5,474 nt of DNA from Actinomycetes bacterium. Lineage in GTDB: Bacteria; Actinomycetota; Actinomycetes; Actinomycetales; Beutenbergiaceae. Position 1 is the first letter of the stretch. Each line of letters begins with the position of its first letter. The notes under the pieces are model-generated. The model was given only the letters and a program-made list of their open reading frames with translations. It made no database searches and was not told where the DNA came from. Where the stretch lies: the NCBI GenBank assembly GCA_021793935.1, contig JAJYRV010000154.1:1-5474 (forward strand), read 5' to 3'. Position numbers and translations under genes: made by a program. Shown piece by piece: positions 1-4,543 of the stretch.

Positions 1-767
1 GCACCCGACTCCGCGTGCGCCGGTTGGCCAGACTCCATCCGCTGCCAGACCTCCTCGTTCCACTGCCAGGACGGTGTTGAGGCGGGGAAGCCCGCCTCGA
101 CGGCGTTCGCCTCACTTCCTGCACGCACAGCGGCGGGTTCCTCGTCGGGATCCGCGTACGAAAACAGTTCCCCGGGCGCTTCGGCCTCGCTCACCTCGCC
201 GAGCAGCTGCTCGGTGTCGCCGAATAACCGGTGGTCACCTTGTCGGTTCGGATCGCGGTAGAACCCAGCGTTCCCACCGTCGTGAGAGATGAGGCTCACG
301 CCCGCTGCGGAGATCTTCGCCTGGTACTCGGCTTGGCCACCGGAAAAGGCGAGCCCACCCCCTACCTGCCCCGCGATCGCCGCGTCCATGGGCCGCACCG
401 AGCGAACCGGGCCGACCGCCTCGGGAAGGTCGGAGTGGAACATTGCTACGAACCGGGTCATGCCCCCTTCAACAAGCTGCTCCCACACAATATCCGCGCG
501 GTCTAACCCGCCCTGCGGGCGCGCGCCCGGAGAGTTCTCGATCTTCACGCTGAGCACGGGCCCGAACTCGGCCTCGTCTGCGCTCACGCCGGTGAGCGGC
601 CACGAGTGGGTCTGCTGCGGTTCCGGGGTGTCCTCCACGACCGGTTCTGGGCGCTCGACGGGCGCGGAGTCCTTTCCCGTTCCGGACCCGCACCCGGCAA
701 CGGTGGCGAAGAGGACCGCAGTGAGGGCCGCGAGCAGGTGAGAAGGTTTACCCTTGAACAGTGGCAT
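1..767 (-). CDS. DUF3048 (YerB-like) lipoprotein, C-terminus cut by window edge
   Basis: This frame is open from the ATG at 767 to the left edge (255 codons plus two bases). Residues 1-26 form a lipoprotein signal: basic start (K5, K7), hydrophobic stretch 11-24 and a VAGC lipobox with Cys26 as the expected lipidated residue, so the protein should be anchored on the outer face of the membrane. A Pro/Glu-rich linker (about 34-53) follows. The DUF3048 N-terminal domain begins near WPLTG (56-60), with characteristic stretches KIENSPGARPQ (75-85), DIVWEQLVEGGMTRF (92-106) and GPVRSVRPMD (119-128). The segment WQWNEEVW (234-241) looks like the start of the DUF3048 C-terminal domain, which runs off the window. 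The family (Bacillus YerB is a member) has no firmly established function. The start is set by the signal peptide; no good Shine-Dalgarno sequence precedes it, but a -10-like hexamer lies 6 bases upstream. It is divergent from menE by 29 bases. The family call is from recognised motifs, not a search. Confidence 0.9.
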   Translation of the reverse strand, partial: MPLFKGKPSHLLAALTAVLFATVAGCGSGTGKDSAPVERPEPVVEDTPEPQQTHSWPLTGVSADEAEFGPVLSVKIENSPGARPQGGLDRADIVWEQLVEGGMTRFVAMFHSDLPEAVGPVRSVRPMDAAIAGQVGGGLAFSGGQAEYQAKISAAGVSLISHDGGNAGFYRDPNRQGDHRLFGDTEQLLGEVSEAEAPGELFSYADPDEEPAAVRAGSEANAVEAGFPASTPSWQWNEEVWQRMESGQPAHAESG

Positions 768-773
768 GAGCCA

Positions 774-779
774 ACTTTA
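774..779 (-). promoter_or_regulatory. Putative -10 hexamer (TAAAGT) for the DUF3048 gene, leaderless geometry
   Basis: On the minus strand TAAAGT fits the actinobacterial -10 pattern TANNNT and is followed by six bases (TGGCTC) and then the ATG at 767. A transcript starting about 7 bases after the hexamer would begin at or next to the A of the start codon. A partial -35 match, TTCACG (801-796), lies 16 bases upstream, inside the first codons of menE. No Shine-Dalgarno sequence sits at a useful distance, which agrees with leaderless initiation. Short motifs of this kind also arise by chance. Confidence 0.45.
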
Positions 780-785
780 TATCCT
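780..785 (+). promoter_or_regulatory. Possible -10 hexamer (TATCCT) for menE
   Basis: TATCCT fits TANNNT and abuts the opposing hexamer of the DUF3048 gene (774-779), giving back-to-back -10 elements. A TTGAAC at 754-759 resembles a -35 element but lies 20 bases away; from it, the alternative TATATC (778-783) is 18 bases away. Starting about 7 bases downstream of TATCCT would exclude the menE ribosome site at 786-790, so either the true promoter is further upstream, inside the lipoprotein gene, or this one makes a very short leader. Weak evidence. Confidence 0.25.
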
Positions 786-790
786 GAGGA
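786..790 (+). promoter_or_regulatory. Shine-Dalgarno (GAGGA) setting the menE GTG start
   Basis: GAGGA is followed by six bases and then GTG at 797. The spacing is suitable and supports GTG as the initiation codon of menE. This site distinguishes menE from the oppositely oriented lipoprotein gene, which lacks one. Confidence 0.7.
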
Positions 791-796
791 AAACCC

Positions 797-1939
797 GTGA
801 AACCCTTCCTTACCCGCCTTCGCGCCGCGCTCGACGGCGCCGGTGAATTAGTGCTCGGGACCGACCCGAGCCTGCTCCCCGATCCCCTCCCCGGTGAGGT
901 GAGCATCGTCGTCGCCACCTCCGGGTCCAGCAGCGGGATCGGCCGCCCCGTGGGGCTCACCCCCGCCGCGATCCGGGCATCGGCCCGCGCTACCCACGAA
1001 CGGCTCGGCGGGCCCGGGCAATGGCTCCTCACCCTTCCCCACGAGCACATCGCGGGGCTGCAGGTCTGCGCCCGCTCCCTCCTTTCCGGGTTCGACCCGG
1101 TCATCCGCGGCGACGCCTCCCTCGCGGAAGCGATTTCCCGGATGGATCCGACCGCGCGCCGCTACACCTCGCTCGTGCCGACCCAACTCGTCCGCGTCCT
1201 CAGCGGCCCCGCCGCTGACCTCGAGGCACTCACCACGCTCGACGCTATCCTTCTCGGTGGTTCCGCGATCGATCCGGCCCTCCTGAGGGACGCCCGCCGC
1301 GCCGGGCTCACCATTCACACCACCTATGGATCCACCGAAACCTCCGGCGGCTGCGTCTACGACGGCACTCCCCTGTCGGGCGTCGAGGTGAAGATTGGCG
1401 ACGACGGTCGGATCTGGCTCGGCGGTGACACGCTCGCCTGGGGGTATCTCGACGACGCCCCGTCGGATTTCCTCACGCTCGGCGGCACGCGGTGGTTTCG
1501 CACGAACGATCTGGGCAGCATCTCGGCTGACACTCACGGGCGGCTGGTGGTATTCGGGCGCGCGGACGATGTGATCATCACCGGGGGCGTGAACGTCCAC
1601 CCCGCCGCGGTAGAAGCGACGATGAGGGAGCTCCCTGAGGTCGGCGACTGCGTGGTCGTGGGGCTCCCTTCACCCGAATGGGGCGCTGAGGTCGCCGCTG
1701 TCGTCGTGCCCCGTGAGCCGTCCGCGTTGCGCGGGGAGGATCACCTCCAACGCCGCCGCGAGCTTCTCGATGCGATCCGCGCGCACGCTCGCTCCGCGCT
1801 CGGGGCCGCCGCCGCGCCTCGCGCGCTCGTCGTCACGATGCGTCTTCCCACCCGCGGGCCGGGGAAAGTTGACCGGCGTGCTGCCGCGGACCTCGCGTTG
1901 ACGGTCCTCGCCGCGGGTGAGGGCGTCCGGCACGAATGA
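797..1939 (+). CDS. menE: o-succinylbenzoate--CoA ligase (MenE), short actinobacterial form
   Basis: MenE adenylates o-succinylbenzoate with ATP and transfers it to CoA, giving OSB-CoA for menaquinone synthesis in the cytoplasm. The 380-residue protein is an ANL-superfamily enzyme with its motifs in order: phosphate loop TSGSSSGIGRP (41-51), YGSTETSGG (177-185), the aromatic/hinge region with FRTNDLG (234-240; D238 is the likely ribose-binding Asp), FGRADDVIITGGVNVHP (253-269), and GPGKVDR (354-360), where K357 is the expected catalytic lysine of the mobile C-terminal domain. It is shorter at the N-terminus than the roughly 450-490-residue Bacillus-type enzymes, as I recall for actinobacterial MenE. 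The start is GTG with GAGGA six bases upstream. Its stop overlaps the menA start, which strongly supports the specific substrate assignment over a generic acyl-CoA synthetase. One oddity is that the phosphate loop departs from the usual TSG-T-T-G-x-P-K form and lacks the lysine. Confidence 0.93.
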   Translation: MKPFLTRLRAALDGAGELVLGTDPSLLPDPLPGEVSIVVATSGSSSGIGRPVGLTPAAIRASARATHERLGGPGQWLLTLPHEHIAGLQVCARSLLSGFDPVIRGDASLAEAISRMDPTARRYTSLVPTQLVRVLSGPAADLEALTTLDAILLGGSAIDPALLRDARRAGLTIHTTYGSTETSGGCVYDGTPLSGVEVKIGDDGRIWLGGDTLAWGYLDDAPSDFLTLGGTRWFRTNDLGSISADTHGRLVVFGRADDVIITGGVNVHPAAVEATMRELPEVGDCVVVGLPSPEWGAEVAAVVVPREPSALRGEDHLQRRRELLDAIRAHARSALGAAAAPRALVVTMRLPTRGPGKVDRRAAADLALTVLAAGEGVRHE

Positions 1940-2865
1940 GAACTGGCAGAATCGAACCTGTGACCACCCCGAATCTGCGCCCTGGATTTTCCGACTGGTT
2001 AGAAGGCGCGCGCCTGCGCACCCTCCCGGCTGCTCTCGCGCCGGTTCTTGCTGGGACCGGAGCCGCGGGCGCCGAGGCGAAGCTCGGCCGAGCGCTGCTG
2101 GCCGCGGCGGTGGCGCTCGCCCTGCAGATCGGGGTGAACTTCGCCAACGACTACTCCGACGGCGTGCGGGGAACCGACGAGCACCGGGTGGGGCCCACCC
2201 GCCTGACGGCCTCGGGGATCGTCGCCCCGGCTACGGTCAAGCGGATCGCTTTCGCCTGGTTCGGCGCGGCCGCAGTGGCGGGCCTGGTTCTCGTGTGGCT
2301 CGCCCAGGCGTGGTGGCTCATCGCGGCGGGGGCGCTCGCCATCGTCGCGGCGTGGTTCTATACCGGGGGCAAGAACCCCTACGGTTACCGGGGCCTGGGA
2401 GAGGTGGCCGTATTCGTCTTCTTCGGGCTCGTCGCTACCTGGGGAACGACCTACACCCAGATCCTCACTCTCAATCTCGCGAGCACCTTCGCGGGGATCT
2501 CGATGGGATTCATCGCGTGCGCCCTGCTGATGATCAACAATATCCGCGACATCCCCACCGACACCGTGAGCGGCAAACGCACCCTGGCCGTCCGCCTCGG
2601 TGACGCCCGTGCGCGCCGCGTCTACGGAGCGTTCATCACACTCACACTCGGCTTCGCCGTCGCTGCGTTCCTCGCGCTCGGCGCCGTCGCAGGCGGCGCG
2701 AGCCTCGCGGGTGCGGGGCTGCTCGGGCTGCTGTTCGGGGCCTGGGCGTTGGTCCTTGCGACTCGGGTGCTGCGCTCCCGCGCGCAGATGATCCCGACGC
2801 TGCGCGACACCGGCCTAGTTCAGCTCGGTATCGGAGTCGCCCTCCTGCTCGCCGGACTCCTCTGA
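1936..2865 (+). CDS. menA: 1,4-dihydroxy-2-naphthoate polyprenyltransferase (MenA)
   Basis: MenA is an integral membrane UbiA-family prenyltransferase. It joins a polyprenyl diphosphate to 1,4-dihydroxy-2-naphthoate, with loss of CO2 and diphosphate, to give demethylmenaquinone. The 309-residue sequence has both Asp-rich motifs: NDYSDGVRGTD (71-81) and NNIRDIPTDTVSGKRTLAVR (201-220), the second with the GKRTLAVRLG ending typical of MenA rather than UbiA. Hydrophobic segments at about 30-42, 52-70, 104-122, 126-142, 157-172, 182-200, 231-250, 256-276 and 294-309 fit a multi-helix bundle. The ATG at 1936 overlaps the menE TGA as ATGA, suggesting translational coupling; GTGAGGG (1917-1923) is a distant ribosome site. 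An in-frame GTG at 1960 (codon 9) is an alternative start, but no better ribosome site precedes it. The last 16 codons and stop overlap the convergent DUF4229 gene. Confidence 0.95.
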   Translation: MRTGRIEPVTTPNLRPGFSDWLEGARLRTLPAALAPVLAGTGAAGAEAKLGRALLAAAVALALQIGVNFANDYSDGVRGTDEHRVGPTRLTASGIVAPATVKRIAFAWFGAAAVAGLVLVWLAQAWWLIAAGALAIVAAWFYTGGKNPYGYRGLGEVAVFVFFGLVATWGTTYTQILTLNLASTFAGISMGFIACALLMINNIRDIPTDTVSGKRTLAVRLGDARARRVYGAFITLTLGFAVAAFLALGAVAGGASLAGAGLLGLLFGAWALVLATRVLRSRAQMIPTLRDTGLVQLGIGVALLLAGLL

Positions 2866-3138
2866 GCCCGCATCCGCATCCTCGACCACTCCGTCCTCGA
2901 CCACGGCGTCCTCCGCAGCCATGTCTTCATCGCGCTCACGGGGCTTTTCCTCCCGGTGCGCGATCTGCTCGAGCCGCTGAGCGGCCTGATTGCGTTGGGT
3001 GGGGAAGAAGATGTATGCGAGCAACGCGGCGATGATGATGCTCGATCCTGCGAGGAGCACCCCACGCATTCCCGCGAGGAACAGCAGGGCGCCGACGACC
3101 ACGAGTAGACTGATACGAAGTGCGGCATACCGGAACAT
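2815..3138 (-). CDS. DUF4229 small membrane protein with acidic tail
   Basis: A 107-residue protein with two close hydrophobic segments (about 7-24 and 28-46), a short basic/amphipathic stretch after FFPTQRNQAAQRLEQ (44-58), and a strongly acidic C-terminal tail (about 64-107) rich in Glu and Asp, including two VVED units (79-82, 84-87). The pattern RISLLVVVGALLFL followed by a second helix and LAYIFFPTQRNQAA resembles DUF4229, an actinobacterial family of unknown function often found beside menA; this is recognised from memory, not searched. The positive-inside rule puts the long acidic tail in the cytoplasm. The ATG at 3138 lacks a good ribosome site but has a -10-like hexamer seven bases upstream. 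The gene converges on menA and overlaps its end by 51 bases, and is divergent from the next gene by 23 bases. A role near the quinone or cytochrome machinery is only suggested by position. Confidence 0.85.
   Translation of the reverse strand: MFRYAALRISLLVVVGALLFLAGMRGVLLAGSSIIIAALLAYIFFPTQRNQAAQRLEQIAHREEKPRERDEDMAAEDAVVEDGVVEDADAGSEESGEQEGDSDTELN
2879..2904 (-). repeat. Short direct repeat encoding tandem VVED
   Basis: The plus-strand 11-mer TCCTCGACCAC occurs at 2879-2889 and again at 2894-2904, a 15-base period that keeps the frame of the DUF4229 gene. It encodes the repeated VVED units at residues 79-82 and 84-87. This probably reflects slippage-type expansion of a low-complexity acidic tail. 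Confidence 0.5.
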
Positions 3139-3145
3139 AAACTCA

Positions 3146-3151
3146 AGCGTA
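3146..3151 (-). promoter_or_regulatory. Putative -10 hexamer (TACGCT) for the DUF4229 gene
   Basis: On the minus strand TACGCT fits TANNNT and is followed by seven bases (TGAGTTT) before the ATG at 3138, the spacing expected for a leaderless or nearly leaderless transcript. I see no convincing -35 element at 16-18 bases. It shares the TA at 3150-3151 with the plus-strand hexamer of the neighbouring gene. Confidence 0.4.
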
Positions 3152-3155
3152 GGCT
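3150..3155 (+). promoter_or_regulatory. Putative -10 hexamer (TAGGCT) for the PLDc_N gene
   Basis: TAGGCT fits TANNNT and is followed by six bases (TAATTC) before the ATG at 3162, again the leaderless geometry. The AGG within it (3151-3153) lies eight bases from the ATG and could instead serve as a minimal ribosome site, so the two readings compete. No good -35 element is visible. Confidence 0.4.
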
Positions 3156-3161
3156 TAATTC

Positions 3162-3485
3162 ATGCGAATTATTTTCACCCTGCTCATAATCGGACTCACC
3201 ACATATGCGGTGATCGACTGTGTGCGTACGGAGGACGAACGCCGCCCGGGCGTTCCCACGTGGGCCTGGGTGGTGATGATCCTGCTTCTACAACCCCTCG
3301 TGGGATCGTTGCTCTGGCTGTTCATCTCGCGGTTCTACGCCGGTGGCCAGGGCCCCGACCACGAATATCGCGCCCCGGTCGCGCCCGACGACGACCCGGA
3401 CTTCCTGCGCTACCTCCAGGAGCGGAACCTGCGTGATCAACGCAACAAAGACGAGCCCAACGACGGCCCCGCTACCGAGAGCTAG
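3162..3485 (+). CDS. Small PLDc_N-domain membrane protein
   Basis: A 107-residue protein with two hydrophobic helices (about 2-19 and 33-57) separated by a short loop DCVRTEDERRPGVPTW (19-34), then a charged tail. The pattern YAVIDCVRT...PTWAWVVMILLLQPLVGSLLW matches the PLDc_N domain (the N-terminal membrane part found ahead of cardiolipin synthase-type phospholipase D enzymes) as I know it. No HKD catalytic motif (HxKxxxxD) is present: the only histidine is H67 in the tail, so this is not itself a phospholipase. The tail DDDPDFLRYLQERNLRDQR (76-94) looks like a short amphipathic helix and is familiar from actinobacterial stand-alone members. Function is unknown. It is divergent from DUF4229 and tail-to-tail with ccsB, and such proteins recur near menaquinone and ccsB genes in actinobacteria, which is only circumstantial for a role in membrane or respiratory assembly. 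Confidence 0.85.
   Translation: MRIIFTLLIIGLTTYAVIDCVRTEDERRPGVPTWAWVVMILLLQPLVGSLLWLFISRFYAGGQGPDHEYRAPVAPDDDPDFLRYLQERNLRDQRNKDEPNDGPATES
3482..3485. other. Shared CTAG: stop codons of two convergent genes
   Basis: The palindrome CTAG supplies TAG on the plus strand (3483-3485) for the PLDc_N gene and TAG on the minus strand (3484-3482) for ccsB. There is therefore no intergenic DNA between these convergent genes and no room for a hairpin terminator outside coding sequence. Confidence 0.9.
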
Positions 3486-4543
3486 AACGCGTAGGAGTGG
3501 TTCCCGGGGATGAACAGGTTCACGATATAGAAGTTCGCGAGCAGGGCAAGGAACCCCACGAGGAGGAAGTAGGCGAACTTCTCCGCGGTCCATCCCACCG
3601 TCGCCCGAGCGTGCAGGTACGCCGCATAGATGATCCACACGACGAAGGACCACGTCTCCTTCGGGTCCCATCCCCAGGGGCGCCCCCACGCGTGCTCGGC
3701 CCAGATCGCGCCGGCGATGATGGTGAACGTCCAGGTCACGAACCCGACCCCGACGATCCGGTACGCCCAGATCTCCAGTTTCGCGGCGGAGGGCAGCGCG
3801 CCCATGACCCGCAGGAACGGAGAGGCCTTCTCTCCCGAGGCGAGGGTTTCGCCGGTGTCAGGGTCCGTATCGGTCTCGGCGTCGAGCACCGCCGTCGCCG
3901 ACCCTGCGCCCGAGGCGCGGCTCGCACCCGCCGCCGCTGACCCTTCCTCTTCGAGGTTACGCACCCGGGAGGAGCGTTTGCGGCTGCGCAGGTTCTCCAC
4001 TTGCCGCGGCGCCGCGCCCACGGCCTTCTTCTCCGCAGCGTGCTGGGCAAGTTGCAGCATCGCGAATGCGGCCCCTATGTACAGCAGCGCTGTGGAGAGA
4101 GTGGCCACCGACACGTGGATGATGAGCCAGTAGTTGTCGAGGATCGGCTCCACCCCCTCGGCGTTGACGTAGAGCACCGAGGTCGCCAGGCCGAGGCCGA
4201 GCACGATGAGGAGGTTCACCAGCGAACCGAGGAAGCGCATGTCGCGCGCGAAGTTCAGGCCGAGGAAGGTCGCAACGACGAAGAACGTGAACATCAGGGT
4301 GAACTCGTACATGTTCGCCCAGGGCACTCGGCCGGCAGCCATGGTTCGGGTGATCAGCGCACCGAGGTGGAGGAGCGCAGCGAGCCACGTGGTGCTCATC
4401 CCGATCCCCGCGGCGCGGCGCTTGTGGGCCACGGTGCGGCTACCAAGTCCGAACAGGTCGATCGCGAAGCTGAGCATCGCCACGGTATAGGCCGCCATCG
4501 CCCCGTATACGAGAACGATGCTTAGGTTTTCCAGACTCATCAT
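3482..4543 (-). CDS. ccsB: Cytochrome c biogenesis protein CcsB/ResC (haem-handling WWD protein)
   Basis: CcsB (ResC, CcsA-type) works with ResB in System II cytochrome c maturation: the membrane pair moves haem to the outer face and attaches it to the CXXCH cysteines of apocytochromes. The 353-residue protein shows the WWD signature WGRPWGWDPKETWS (286-299), a conserved-type PWANMYEF loop (74-81), H143 in IIHVSVATLS preceding the signature, and H349 in the C-terminal GNHSYAF; these histidines are the likely flanking haem ligands. Helices lie at about 8-31, 50-67, 80-97, 105-124, 140-166, 257-279, 296-314 and 323-345. Between the fifth and sixth is an unusually long hydrophilic loop (about 167-250), predicted cytoplasmic by its basic RSRKRSSRVR stretch (186-195). 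It overlaps the resB stop, so both are one operon. Two adjacent ATGs (4543 and 4540) are possible starts; the second is better spaced from AAGGA. Its stop shares CTAG with the convergent PLDc_N gene. Confidence 0.95.
   Translation of the reverse strand: MMSLENLSIVLVYGAMAAYTVAMLSFAIDLFGLGSRTVAHKRRAAGIGMSTTWLAALLHLGALITRTMAAGRVPWANMYEFTLMFTFFVVATFLGLNFARDMRFLGSLVNLLIVLGLGLATSVLYVNAEGVEPILDNYWLIIHVSVATLSTALLYIGAAFAMLQLAQHAAEKKAVGAAPRQVENLRSRKRSSRVRNLEEEGSAAAGASRASGAGSATAVLDAETDTDPDTGETLASGEKASPFLRVMGALPSAAKLEIWAYRIVGVGFVTWTFTIIAGAIWAEHAWGRPWGWDPKETWSFVVWIIYAAYLHARATVGWTAEKFAYFLLVGFLALLANFYIVNLFIPGNHSYAF

Noticed and set aside
74..741. Plus-strand open frames over the first 770 bases
   Set aside because: They are antisense to the DUF3048 lipoprotein gene, whose signal peptide, lipobox and family motifs read cleanly on the minus strand. 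The plus-strand products show no recognisable pattern.
848..1600. A 250-codon open frame on the minus strand, antisense to menE
   Set aside because: It lies wholly opposite a well-supported gene with all its motifs. Its translation is rich in Arg, Gly, Pro and Glu with no domain-like pattern, as expected for a shadow frame in GC-rich DNA.
1960..1962. GTG at 1960 as the menA start
   Set aside because: No ribosome site precedes it, and the ATGA overlap at 1936 is a typical coupled start after menE. It remains a minor possibility.
1917..2603. A 228-codon plus-strand frame overlapping menE and menA
   Set aside because: It is out of frame with menA, whose Asp-rich prenyltransferase motifs are intact. 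The alternative product is Arg/Gly/Pro-rich shadow sequence.
2815..2870. A frameshift or assembly error at the menA/DUF4229 overlap
   Set aside because: Both frames end naturally. MenA is of normal length with a final hydrophobic helix, and DUF4229 has a plausible acidic tail, so a true overlap is the simpler reading.
3162..3485. Phospholipase D or cardiolipin synthase
   Set aside because: Only the N-terminal membrane domain is present. There is no HxKxxxxD motif, and the frame ends cleanly at a stop shared with ccsB, so it is not an obvious truncation.
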